DNA of 64,000 nucleotides, from assembly GCA_966211215.1 (NCBI GenBank), contig CBIHNR010000002.1, positions 1 through 64,000 on the forward strand, written 5' to 3'. Source of the DNA: Desertivirga sp966211215. Its GTDB lineage: Bacteria > Bacteroidota > Bacteroidia > Sphingobacteriales > Sphingobacteriaceae. Positions within the stretch are counted from its first letter, which is position 1. Each line of letters opens with the position of its first letter. Position numbers and translations under genes: made by a program. Below the pieces are notes generated by a model, which saw only the letters and a program-made list of their open reading frames with translations, did not search any database and was not told the DNA's origin. This document shows positions 1 to 8,205 of the stretch, in pieces.

Positions 1-476
1 ACTTCCCCGCTATAGCCGAGCTGGTATCTTAATCTGCAATAACCCTATTGCTTATAAATCAGGCCTTAATGCCAATTCAAGGCTCGGAGTAATTCATTAC
101 TTGAAATCCCCGGTATTCGATCGCCCCCCATTTTTTAGGCAGATTGATTTACGGGCGGCTCAGCATTCGATTCTGTACTCGCATTTCTTTAGCTAATCCA
201 GAAGGAACCAGCTCGTGAGCCTACCAAATGATTTGATGGGACTTCGTCAGAAGAGATTCGGGATAGGAACATTTTGGGAATTTTGCCACCTTTTGCTGGA
301 AAGTTAAAATGGAATAAAGATTGGGCTTGGCGGATGGTTGAAGATTCGTTATTTTGCAAACCCTTTAAATAAGAAAAAGCTGGTCGCCTACGGCTTCCAG
401 CTCTTTCTATCTAAATTAACGCTCTCAATTACTTGTACTCTATAACAACTAAAAGGTTACAATATTTTTAAAAAAT
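1..476. other. Gene-poor left edge of window
   Basis: No convincing gene is visible here. A plus-strand reading frame without a good start runs from roughly 230 to 372 and ends in TAA. It contains several Trp residues and reads somewhat like a protein tail, so it could be an eroded gene end, but nothing in it is recognisable. The only structured element is the terminator-like hairpin at 371-408, described separately. Confidence 0.4.
371..408 (-). terminator. Rho-independent terminator of the rlmN-comF-lipoprotein operon
   Basis: On the minus strand an AGCTGG / CCAGCT stem (397-402 with 378-383), extended by A/T pairs, is followed by a run of T. It lies about 70 bases beyond the stop of the minus-strand lipoprotein gene, as expected for the end of that transcript. 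Confidence 0.6.
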
Positions 477-1844
477 TTAAAATATTTCGTAACAGCCTAA
501 TTCTGAGGGAAATAATCTTGGCTTTAGGTGCTGGTCCTTCGATAGCCACTGGTTAAAATAAGGGTCAGAAGATAGGTCCTCACCTTGATTTTCGGCAGAA
601 CTTCCGGCTTGCAGGAAAAAAGTTAAGCTGTTGGGTATAAACAGAGGGTCTGAATTCACAATGTTCCCGAGACTTTCGAGAGTTACTTTATCTAATGATT
701 TTACAAGGTTGCTCCTTATTAACTGCTTAAATTGGCTCCCTTTTTTTTCCACCCTTAATTCATCTTGCAAAGATCCCCAAATAATGTTATTAACTAGGGT
801 AACATCAAGCGTTGTTGATGCAGTGGAATTAGTGTAGTCACTAAAGAATAGGGAAGGAGTGGTTCTTGAATTTAGATTTACCAAAGTATTCTGTTTAAAA
901 TCATAAAATCCGCCGTTGGGGCAATAAATTAGATATTTGCCACAATTGGACAATAAATTGTTGTAGCCGGCTATAGAAGTATTGTACCCTAAAATACCAG
1001 CAACTTCCATATTCTTAACAATGGAGTTAACAATTAATAATTTAGGAGAACTGTTAACAGATGCCGAATCTACTTGAATTCCTATAAGGGCATTTTTAAT
1101 AGTTGCATGTTTGATAAAGTTGTCCTTGCTGGTTCTCAACAAACGAATCCCGTCCCACTGGCCTCTTTCTTCAGCATAAGGCAAGCGTTCAAGGCGGTCG
1201 CTGGCAAATGTAACGGTATCAGTGGCTTCCCCGTCAATGCGAAGGGTGCCGGCTACTTCCATTTTCCCTCCCTTGTGAAAATAGATACGGCTGCCTTTGG
1301 AAACGGTTAAGGTTTTTCCCTCGGTTACCAGGAGCTTGTTACTTATAATATAGGGCAGCTTATTGTCCCAGGTGGTGTTTTCGTTGATTACCGCATTATT
1401 TAAGAAATGTGCATTTTGCCCGTATGCTTTCAGGTTAATTACCTGCGTTGCGCCGTTAGTAATGAAGTTGATAGAGTCTTTTACAATGAAAGGACTTTCC
1501 TGAGAATTAGGGTTGATCGTGACTTTCACAAAAAGGTTAATGGAATCTCTCGCCGGGATTTCAAAGTTTGAAATTTGATGGCTGGCTATTCCATTCACAT
1601 TGATCTGGTAAGCAGATGCTGAACCTCCAAATAACTTAATTTGAGAGATCACAACAGCTTTTTTGTCGAGGTTGAAAATTTTTATCCGCCTGGTGGTAGA
1701 TCCCATAGAAGTGAACACGGTATCGAAAGAGACTGTATCCTCAGAAAAGGTTAATGGGTATTTTGAATTATGAACGTAGTTATCGTCTTTTTTGCAAGAG
1801 AAAAGGAAGATCGCTAAATAAAGAAATAGGTATATGGGTTTCAT
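477..1844 (-). CDS. Lipoprotein with Ig-like N-terminus and right-handed beta-helix
   Basis: Predicted 455-residue surface or periplasmic lipoprotein of unknown function. I start it at the ATG at 1844 because MKPIYLFLYLAIFLFSC is then a compact lipoprotein signal peptide with the lipobox LFSC followed by Lys-Lys-Asp-Asp. The longer start would overlap comF. About residues 35-140 resemble an Ig-like DUF1573/ASPM-type domain. The rest has regularly spaced short strands rich in Ile/Val/Asn typical of a parallel beta-helix, the fold of many carbohydrate-binding or lyase proteins. No catalytic residues can be assigned. It lies 4 bases after comF, so it is probably the last gene of the rlmN-comF operon, and a terminator hairpin follows it. 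Confidence 0.75.
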   Translation of the reverse strand: MKPIYLFLYLAIFLFSCKKDDNYVHNSKYPLTFSEDTVSFDTVFTSMGSTTRRIKIFNLDKKAVVISQIKLFGGSASAYQINVNGIASHQISNFEIPARDSINLFVKVTINPNSQESPFIVKDSINFITNGATQVINLKAYGQNAHFLNNAVINENTTWDNKLPYIISNKLLVTEGKTLTVSKGSRIYFHKGGKMEVAGTLRIDGEATDTVTFASDRLERLPYAEERGQWDGIRLLRTSKDNFIKHATIKNALIGIQVDSASVNSSPKLLIVNSIVKNMEVAGILGYNTSIAGYNNLLSNCGKYLIYCPNGGFYDFKQNTLVNLNSRTTPSLFFSDYTNSTASTTLDVTLVNNIIWGSLQDELRVEKKGSQFKQLIRSNLVKSLDKVTLESLGNIVNSDPLFIPNSLTFFLQAGSSAENQGEDLSSDPYFNQWLSKDQHLKPRLFPSELGCYEIF

Positions 1845-1848
1845 TGGA

Positions 1849-2547
1849 TTAATCAGTAAATGCAATTCCGGCGATGCTTAGTTTCACACCGTCTATCTTT
1901 AATAGAGCATTTGCGCAGCTTTCAATCGTTGCGCCGGTTGTTATAATATCATCAACCAGAAGTAAATGTTTTCCTGCAATTTGTTCTCCATTAACGGTGC
2001 CAAATACGTTTTGCATATTCTCGTAGCGCACAAAACGTGATTTCTTAGTCTGTGTTTCTGTGGATACAAGTCGTTTCAGCAGGTGTGTTGCCACAGGTAC
2101 ATTTAGCTTGGAGGCAAGGCCATTGGCAAAATGCTCACTTTGGTTATAGCCCCTTTTTTTATATCTGGAGGGGTGAAGTGGTACTGGCACAATTAGGTCT
2201 GGAGCGATAAACGAAGCAGAACTCTTCAGTTGGATGCCATACATTTCCCCGAGCTTAAAGCCTACTTCCGGACGATTATTGTATTTAAGCTGGTGCATTA
2301 AGCTTTGCACCTTAGACCTTTTTGTGAAAAATAAGTAAGAGCCGCAAGATGTAAAAGGAACCCGCCCCCAGAATTGTCTCGCCACATTGTTGTCGGGTAG
2401 CAAATGGAAATTCGTATAAGGCAAATGGTAGATGCATGAGCTGCAAATTACCGACTCGTTCGCTATCAGATTTGTTCCGCAGGCAGCGCAAACTTCAGGA
2501 AAGAAGAGGGATAGAAAATCGTTAAGAAGCCTCGGGATTGCATTCAT
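1849..2547 (-). CDS. comF: ComF family protein (phosphoribosyltransferase domain)
   Basis: A 232-residue ComF/GntX-type protein. The N-terminus carries a four-cysteine zinc-finger pattern (CAACG about residue 20 and CSSC about residue 36). The C-terminal half is a type I phosphoribosyltransferase fold with the PRPP-binding signature LLLVDDIITTGAT near residue 195 and the RGYNQSE segment typical of the family. ComF proteins are linked to DNA uptake in competent bacteria, but most bacteria keep a copy whose substrate is unknown. It is 36 bases downstream of rlmN and 4 bases upstream of a lipoprotein gene, which suggests one transcript. Family assignment is firm; function is not. Confidence 0.9.
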   Translation of the reverse strand: MNAIPRLLNDFLSLFFPEVCAACGTNLIANESVICSSCIYHLPYTNFHLLPDNNVARQFWGRVPFTSCGSYLFFTKRSKVQSLMHQLKYNNRPEVGFKLGEMYGIQLKSSASFIAPDLIVPVPLHPSRYKKRGYNQSEHFANGLASKLNVPVATHLLKRLVSTETQTKKSRFVRYENMQNVFGTVNGEQIAGKHLLLVDDIITTGATIESCANALLKIDGVKLSIAGIAFTD

Positions 2548-2583
2548 CGCAACAAATTACATCAAAATACAATCCCAGCAAAA

Positions 2584-3633
2584 TTATTGCTCTTTAACGG
2601 CAAGCTGCCCGCAGGCTGCGTCTATATCTTTACCTCTGCTTCGGCGAATGTTGGTAATGATTCCTTGCTTTTTGAGGTAGTTGGCAAACGCCTCCGTCTT
2701 GTCTTCTTCTGCATTGGTAAATGCCGCAAAAGAAATAGGATTATACTCAATGATATTTACTTTACAAGGCAAGTGCTTGCAAAATTTAGCAAGTTCCATC
2801 GCATCTTGAATACTGTCGTTAAAGTTGTCAAATATGATGTATTCGTACGTTACAGGATTCTTTGTTTTAATAAAATAATATTTAAGCGCTTCTGCAAGTG
2901 CCTTTAATGAGTTCTGCTCGTTTATTGGCATAATTTCATTACGTTTTTTATCATTTGCAGCATGTAATGAAAGGGCAAGATTAAATTTTACCTGGTCATC
3001 ACCAAGCTTTTTGATCATTTTGGCGATTCCTGCAGTTGAAACAGTGATTCGTTTGGCTGCCATATTTAAGCCATCCGGAGAAGTTAGCCGGTCGATAGAT
3101 TTTAGCACATTGGCGTAATTCAACAATGGTTCGCCCATTCCCATATACACAATATTAGATAGTGGTATATTATAATTTTCGCGGGCTTGTTTGTCAATTA
3201 AAACTACCTGGTCGTAAATCTCGCCCGGATCAAGATTCCGTTTACGGTCCATATACCCCGTGGCGCAAAATTTACAGGTTAGGCTACAGCCAACTTGCGA
3301 ACTTACACAGGCGGTCATCCTCTCGGGAGTCGGAATAAGCACTCCCTCGATAATATTACCATCATATAGCTTGAATGTATTTTTTATTGTTCGGTCTGAA
3401 CTGTATTGCGATTGGTGGATGGCTGCTGCATTAATATTAAAATTAGCATTAAGCTTTTCACGAAGCCCTTTAGAAAGATTACTCATTTCGTCAAAGCTTG
3501 TTGCTGATTTAACCCAAAGCCAATCAGCTATTTGCTTTGCCCTAAATGCAGGCTCATTATTCTCAACCAGGAAATTTTTAAGGTCTGTAGATGATAGGTT
3601 TCGAATATCTTTTTTTATAACTTCCTCATTCAC
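2584..3633 (-). CDS. rlmN: Dual-specificity RNA methyltransferase RlmN
   Basis: A 349-residue radical-SAM enzyme that methylates C2 of A2503 in 23S rRNA and of A37 in some tRNAs. The radical-SAM cluster motif CxxxCxxC is visible as CKFC in SLTCKFCATG (about residue 115). The GMGEPLLNY SAM-binding loop follows, and a conserved Cys near the C-terminus (DAACGQL) fits the methyl-carrier cysteine. Length is normal for the family. The start is GTG at 3633; a TAnnTTTG promoter ends only 4 bases upstream, so the mRNA is nearly leaderless. First gene of the rlmN-comF-lipoprotein group. Confidence 0.96.
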   Translation of the reverse strand: MNEEVIKKDIRNLSSTDLKNFLVENNEPAFRAKQIADWLWVKSATSFDEMSNLSKGLREKLNANFNINAAAIHQSQYSSDRTIKNTFKLYDGNIIEGVLIPTPERMTACVSSQVGCSLTCKFCATGYMDRKRNLDPGEIYDQVVLIDKQARENYNIPLSNIVYMGMGEPLLNYANVLKSIDRLTSPDGLNMAAKRITVSTAGIAKMIKKLGDDQVKFNLALSLHAANDKKRNEIMPINEQNSLKALAEALKYYFIKTKNPVTYEYIIFDNFNDSIQDAMELAKFCKHLPCKVNIIEYNPISFAAFTNAEEDKTEAFANYLKKQGIITNIRRSRGKDIDAACGQLAVKEQ

Positions 3634-3637
3634 AATG

Positions 3638-3645
3638 CAAATTTA
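3638..3645 (-). promoter_or_regulatory. -7 promoter element of rlmN
   Basis: On the minus strand the octamer TAAATTTG is a perfect match to the Bacteroidota -7 consensus TAnnTTTG. It ends 4 bases before the GTG start of rlmN, implying a very short leader. Confidence 0.55.
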
Positions 3646-3768
3646 GTTAATATTTCAGATAAAATGCGGTTGAAAAAATACGGAAACAAAATTTTTACTA
3701 TAATTGTTGTTGTAACAGCAAAAAAAATGCTTTGTGCGATTGGAATGATGGGTTAGGAGAATTATTAT

Positions 3769-4941
3769 ATGACTAAATATTTTTCAGCAGATTATATACT
3801 TCCTGTGTCGGGCCCTCCGATCAAAAAGGGAATTGTAGCTGTTGATTCAACAGGTGAAATTGTTAACATTTACAGCGATGTAAATGGAATACCTGGTGGC
3901 AACGAGGTTGAAAGATTTGATGGGATTATTGTTCCGGGTTTTATTAATACACATTGCCATCTGGAATTATCAGGGCTCTACAACAAAATTCCTCAAAAGT
4001 TAGGCTTAATTCCTTTTATCAAGGAGGTGATTGCAAGGCGAAAGACTACTAAGGACTCGGAAGCGGCCATGCTAGAGGCAGATACCCAAATGTATGAAAA
4101 CGGTATTGTTGCCGTGGCAGATGTAGCCAATAGTATCTCTTCCAAAGAGGTTAAGCTAAAGAGTAAAATTCACTACCACACCTTTATAGAGCTGATTTGC
4201 TTTGAACCAGAAAAAGCCAAAGACGTTTTTAGGGATGGCGGCGAGTTGATGGAAGCGTTTGCGCCCTTAAAGGCCTCATTGGTGCCTCACGCTCCTTACT
4301 CGGTATGCAAAGAACTTTTCAGGTTTATCAGTAAATTCTGTGGGCATTCTGGCGAGCTTTTGACCATTCACAATCAGGAAACTGAAGAAGAGAATAAACT
4401 CTATCGCTATAAAACGGGCGGGTTTATAGATTTTTATAAAGATATAAACCTCAATATAGATTTCTTTAAGCCACAGGCCCGCAATTCGTTACAAAGCTTT
4501 ATTCCTTTGCTTCCCGACAAACAAAAAGTAATGTTAGTTCATAACATCTACACTAGTATGAAGGATATATACTTTATCCGGAGGTCTGGCAGGGATGTTA
4601 GCTGGTGCTTTTGCCCGAATGCAAATCTTTATATTGAAGATAGGCTTCCTAAAGTGGAGATGTTTTTATTCAATGATTTCAATATTACCTTAGGGACAGA
4701 CAGCCTTGCTTCTAATGATAAGCTTTGCATATTGTCAGAGCTTAAAACGCTGCACGAATATTTCCCAATGCTTAATTTAACCGAAACCATTGCATGGGCA
4801 ACATTGAACGGCGCTAAATTTTTAAGATTGGATGATAAGTTTGGTTCTATTGAAAAAGGAAAGAGACCTGGGTTGAACCTGATTACGAATGTGGAAGGCT
4901 TGAATTTAACCCCTGAGTCAAAAGTTAAAAAACTGATTTAA
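3769..4941 (+). CDS. Amidohydrolase superfamily protein (deaminase-like)
   Basis: A 390-residue metal-dependent hydrolase of the cytosine deaminase/chlorohydrolase branch. Metal-site motifs are in order: His-x-His at residues 62 and 64 (NTHCHLE), a His in VPHAPYS, a His in TIHNQETEEEN and the Asp of LGTDSLASN. The N- and C-terminal parts form the small beta-sandwich around the barrel (GFINTHCH entry, GAKFLRLDDKFGSIEKGKRPG exit). Members deaminate guanine, S-adenosylhomocysteine-type or aminodeoxyfutalosine-type substrates. Sequence alone does not tell which, so I leave the substrate open. It is followed by an oxidoreductase gene, with no clear functional link. Confidence 0.85.
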   Translation: MTKYFSADYILPVSGPPIKKGIVAVDSTGEIVNIYSDVNGIPGGNEVERFDGIIVPGFINTHCHLELSGLYNKIPQKLGLIPFIKEVIARRKTTKDSEAAMLEADTQMYENGIVAVADVANSISSKEVKLKSKIHYHTFIELICFEPEKAKDVFRDGGELMEAFAPLKASLVPHAPYSVCKELFRFISKFCGHSGELLTIHNQETEEENKLYRYKTGGFIDFYKDINLNIDFFKPQARNSLQSFIPLLPDKQKVMLVHNIYTSMKDIYFIRRSGRDVSWCFCPNANLYIEDRLPKVEMFLFNDFNITLGTDSLASNDKLCILSELKTLHEYFPMLNLTETIAWATLNGAKFLRLDDKFGSIEKGKRPGLNLITNVEGLNLTPESKVKKLI

Positions 4942-4980
4942 TTTTTGGGCTTTATCGCTATAAGTTCCAACTTTACAGCG

Positions 4981-5925
4981 ATGAACAAAATCTGTAGCCT
5001 TTTTGGGGTGAAATACCCGATTGTACAGGCCGGCATGGTTTGGTGCAGTGGTTGGGAATTAGCTTCTGCGGTTAGTAACGCTGGAGGCTTGGGCCTAATC
5101 GGTTCCGGTTCTATGTATCCCGAAATTTTAAGGTCACATATTCAAAAATGCAGAGCTGCTACCACTAAACCATTCGGTGTCAATATCCCTCTATTGTATC
5201 CTAATATTGCAGAACATATTCAAGTAGTGTTAGAAGAGGGCGTAAAGATTGTTTTTACCTCAGCGGGAAATCCAGCAACCTGGACATCGAAACTAAAGGA
5301 GGCTGGAATTACAGTAGTACATGTTGTTGCAAATACCAAATTTGCTAAAAAGGCAGAAGCAAGTGGCGTTGATGCGATAGTTGCCGAAGGTTTTGAAGCC
5401 GGAGGACATAATGGCCGCGAAGAAACCACCACGCTTTGTTTAATTCCAATGGTTCGTGAAAGCGTATCTATTCCGCTTATCGCTGCCGGCGGTATAGGAA
5501 GTGGCAAAGCGATGCTTGCTGCTATGGCTCTGGGAGCAGACGCAGTGCAAGTTGGTTCCGCATTTGCTGTCTCTGAGGAATCATCCGGACACTTAAATTT
5601 TAAGCAGGCAATTCTAAACTCAGCCGAAGGCGATACCAAGCTTAGCCTAAAAACTCTCGTACCGGTAAGGTTGTTGAAGAATGAATTCTTTTTTAAAGTT
5701 GAACAGGCAGAGATCGCCGGAGCTGACAAAGCCAGTCTCGAAGCGCTGCTTGGAAAGGGGCGTTCAAAAAAAGGAATGTTTGAAGGCGATTTAGATGAAG
5801 GAGAGCTCGAAATAGGGCAAGTCTCAGCAATGCTTTCTAAAATCCAGCCAGCATCAGAAATCCTTCATCGAATCTGGAATGAATTTTTAGCAGAAAGGGA
5901 ACGGGTCTGTAAACTGCAGTTTTAG
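4981..5925 (+). CDS. NAD(P)H-dependent flavin oxidoreductase, nitronate monooxygenase family
   Basis: An FMN-dependent TIM-barrel enzyme of the nitronate monooxygenase/FabK family, about 314 residues. I choose ATG 4981 because the family begins with the segment seen here (CSLFGVKYPIVQAGM), and the longer frame needs a TTG start that adds only an unconserved leader. Visible family features are the early PIVQAGM strand, GFEAGGHNG near the active site, and the phosphate-binding IAAGGIGSGK plus GADAVQVGSAF at the barrel end. It probably oxidises alkyl nitronates or acts as an enoyl reductase-like flavoenzyme; the exact substrate is unknown. It lies 39 bases after the amidohydrolase gene. Confidence 0.88.
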   Translation: MNKICSLFGVKYPIVQAGMVWCSGWELASAVSNAGGLGLIGSGSMYPEILRSHIQKCRAATTKPFGVNIPLLYPNIAEHIQVVLEEGVKIVFTSAGNPATWTSKLKEAGITVVHVVANTKFAKKAEASGVDAIVAEGFEAGGHNGREETTTLCLIPMVRESVSIPLIAAGGIGSGKAMLAAMALGADAVQVGSAFAVSEESSGHLNFKQAILNSAEGDTKLSLKTLVPVRLLKNEFFFKVEQAEIAGADKASLEALLGKGRSKKGMFEGDLDEGELEIGQVSAMLSKIQPASEILHRIWNEFLAERERVCKLQF

Positions 5926-5975
5926 TTTTTAACATTAGTATCCAAGCTTTAAAGCTTATCAAGCATCTTAAAACA

Positions 5976-6260
5976 ATGAAACATTATAATATAACAGTAA
6001 TAGGAAAAGTCCAGGGGGTATATTACAGAGCGACAACCAAAGCCGTTGCCGATCAGCTCGGCATCAAAGGTTTTGTAAAAAATAAGGAAGATGGGTCGGT
6101 GTATATTGAAGCTGAAGGCGATGACTTTTCCATTGAAAGTTTTCTCGAGTGGTGCAATGATGGACCTCAAAACGCCGTAGTTGAAAAAGTACACAGCGAA
6201 GAAGCGGATCTAAAGAACTTTCGCAATTTTGAAGTCGTAAAAAAGAATTTTCTGTTTTAA
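5976..6260 (+). CDS. Acylphosphatase
   Basis: A 94-residue acylphosphatase, which hydrolyses carboxyl-phosphate bonds of small acyl phosphates. The signature GKVQGVYYR near residue 11 contains the catalytic Arg of the phosphate-binding loop, and the family Asn is in GFVKNKEDGSV (about residue 37). Length is normal. It sits alone between the flavin oxidoreductase and the flippase gene. Confidence 0.95.
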   Translation: MKHYNITVIGKVQGVYYRATTKAVADQLGIKGFVKNKEDGSVYIEAEGDDFSIESFLEWCNDGPQNAVVEKVHSEEADLKNFRNFEVVKKNFLF

Positions 6261-6287
6261 CCCTTCTAGGGAATTCAATCTATTAGT

Positions 6288-7772
6288 TTGTCAACTCTAA
6301 AAAAATTTGCCGGCCAAACAGCTGTTTATGGATTAAGCACCATAATTTCAAGGCTGTTAAATTTTATATTAACGCCAATTTACGTCAATCTTTATCCACC
6401 CAGGGTTTATGGCATTTTTACTACGATGTATGCCTGGGCCTCCATGTTTAATGCGATTCTTGCATTCGGTATGGAAACCACCTTTTTTAGATACATCAAT
6501 AAGTATGAAGATAAAAAGAAAGTATACAGCACAACCTTTTTTACGATTCTTGCAATCGCCCTTTTATTTCTAACCACAACCTCACTATTTATAGAGGATG
6601 TAGCAAGATGGATGCATGATGAAGGCGTTACAAGCATTGAAGATTATAAAACTTTCATTCGCCTTTTTATCTGGATCTTGATAGTTGATGCTATTGCAGT
6701 GATTCCTTTTGCCAAGGTCAGGGCAGATGGCAGGCCTGGCAGGTACACCTTTATAAAGGCTGTAAACATCCTGGTATTTGTTTTCCTGAACTTGTTCTTT
6801 TTATACATTGTGCCTTGGGGAATAAGTAATGGGTATTTTAATTTTCCTTGGTTCCAGCAAAACTGGGTTGGATATGTATTTATATCCAATTTATTAGCAA
6901 GTATTGCAACCCTGGTACTCTTACTTCCAGAGCTTGTAAAACTAACCTTTGGATTTGACTCTAAATTGGTTAAAGAGATGCTCTACTATAGCTTTCCGGT
7001 TCTAATCGCCAATCTTTCATTTATTATCAATGAAAATTCTGACAAAATTTTTATCGAAAAGCTACTGGACGGAGACTTTGGCAAGCAGGAAGTTGGGATT
7101 TATGGAGCCGTTTGCAAGCTTGCCGTTTTTCTGAGCATTTTCGTTCAGGCATTTCGGCTGGGCGCCGAACCATTCTTCTTCAGCCACGCTAAAAATAAAA
7201 ACTCTGGCGAAACCTATGCGGCAATAATGAATTACTTCGTAATCGCTGTATCTATAATATTTGTAGCATTAGTGGCTAATATTGAAATACTTAAATATTT
7301 TATTCCAGGCAGTGATGAGCAGAAATACCTTTATTGGTCTGGATTAAAAGTAGTGCCTGTATTATTGTTTGGATATGTGAGCTTAGGTATTTATATGAAT
7401 CTATCCATATGGTATAAGTTATCCGACCAAACCCGTTATGGCCTTTACATTTCGGCAATTGGCGCTATTCTCACTATAATTCTTAACATTATATTTATAC
7501 CTAAGTATAGTTATGTCGCATCTGCATGGATATCTCTAACCGCTTATGCGAGTATGATGGTTCTTTCTTATTTCCTGGGGCAAAGAAATTATCCTATTCC
7601 CTATAACCTAAATAAAAATTTAGCGTACTTATTTACAGCAATTATAATAGTATTCTTATCTTTCAATACCTTTAACAGAAGCCTAATTGCCGGCAACTTA
7701 TTGCTGGCTGCTTTTATTGCAGGAACCTTATTTTTTGAAAGAAAAGAGATCAAGGCAATATTCAGAAAATGA
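6288..7772 (+). CDS. Polysaccharide/oligosaccharide flippase (MOP superfamily)
   Basis: A 494-residue integral membrane protein with about 12-14 hydrophobic segments, of the polysaccharide biosynthesis/Wzx-like branch of the MOP superfamily. Such proteins flip lipid-linked sugars across the inner membrane. The N-terminal FAGQTAVYGLSTIISRLLNF is typical of the Bacteroidota members. The start is TTG at 6288; there is no ATG until about residue 44, which would remove the first helix, so TTG is preferred. It overlaps dut by 4 bases (ATGA) and is the first gene of an envelope-related run to about 12 kb. Its substrate cannot be read from the sequence. Confidence 0.9.
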   Translation: MSTLKKFAGQTAVYGLSTIISRLLNFILTPIYVNLYPPRVYGIFTTMYAWASMFNAILAFGMETTFFRYINKYEDKKKVYSTTFFTILAIALLFLTTTSLFIEDVARWMHDEGVTSIEDYKTFIRLFIWILIVDAIAVIPFAKVRADGRPGRYTFIKAVNILVFVFLNLFFLYIVPWGISNGYFNFPWFQQNWVGYVFISNLLASIATLVLLLPELVKLTFGFDSKLVKEMLYYSFPVLIANLSFIINENSDKIFIEKLLDGDFGKQEVGIYGAVCKLAVFLSIFVQAFRLGAEPFFFSHAKNKNSGETYAAIMNYFVIAVSIIFVALVANIEILKYFIPGSDEQKYLYWSGLKVVPVLLFGYVSLGIYMNLSIWYKLSDQTRYGLYISAIGAILTIILNIIFIPKYSYVASAWISLTAYASMMVLSYFLGQRNYPIPYNLNKNLAYLFTAIIIVFLSFNTFNRSLIAGNLLLAAFIAGTLFFERKEIKAIFRK

Positions 7773-8203
7773 CAATAAACATTATCAACAAATCAGACAA
7801 CGCACTACCTGCATACGAAACTGTACACTCTGCCGGAATGGACCTAAGGGCTTTTTTGCCAGATGGCGAAGTGTTGATTAAACCTTTGCAACGCGCCTTA
7901 ATTCCAACAGGTTTGTTCATCGAATTACCTGAAGGCTACGAGGCTCAAATAAGGCCAAGAAGCGGATTGGCGTTTAAACATGGCTTAACAGTGCTTAATT
8001 CGCCGGGCACTATCGATGCCGATTATCGCGGTGAAATAAAAATTCTGTTAGTTAACCTTTCTGACACGGATTTTGTTGTAAACAGTGGTGAGCGTATAGC
8101 ACAGATGATTGTTGCAAAACATGAACAGGTCAATTGGGGCGAGGTGGAAATTCTAACAGAAACAGTTAGAGGGGCCGGAGGTTATGGCCATACAGGGAGA
8201 TAA
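7769..8203 (+). CDS. dut: dUTP diphosphatase
   Basis: A 144-residue trimeric dUTPase that hydrolyses dUTP to dUMP, keeping uracil out of DNA and supplying the dTMP precursor. All five family motifs are visible, including AGMDLRA, PRSGLA, the uracil-binding region (GTIDADYRGE), ERIAQMI and the C-terminal GYGHTGR arm. The start overlaps the end of the flippase gene by 4 bases, indicating translational coupling. A dCTP deaminase gene is also in the window at 22.4-22.9 kb. Confidence 0.97.
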   Translation: MTINIINKSDNALPAYETVHSAGMDLRAFLPDGEVLIKPLQRALIPTGLFIELPEGYEAQIRPRSGLAFKHGLTVLNSPGTIDADYRGEIKILLVNLSDTDFVVNSGERIAQMIVAKHEQVNWGEVEILTETVRGAGGYGHTGR

Positions 8204-8205
8204 GT

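Noticed and set aside
5220..5729. Minus-strand 169-codon frame inside the flavin oxidoreductase gene
   Set aside because: It is Ala/Ser/Thr-rich with no domain, and the opposite strand is clearly a real enzyme.
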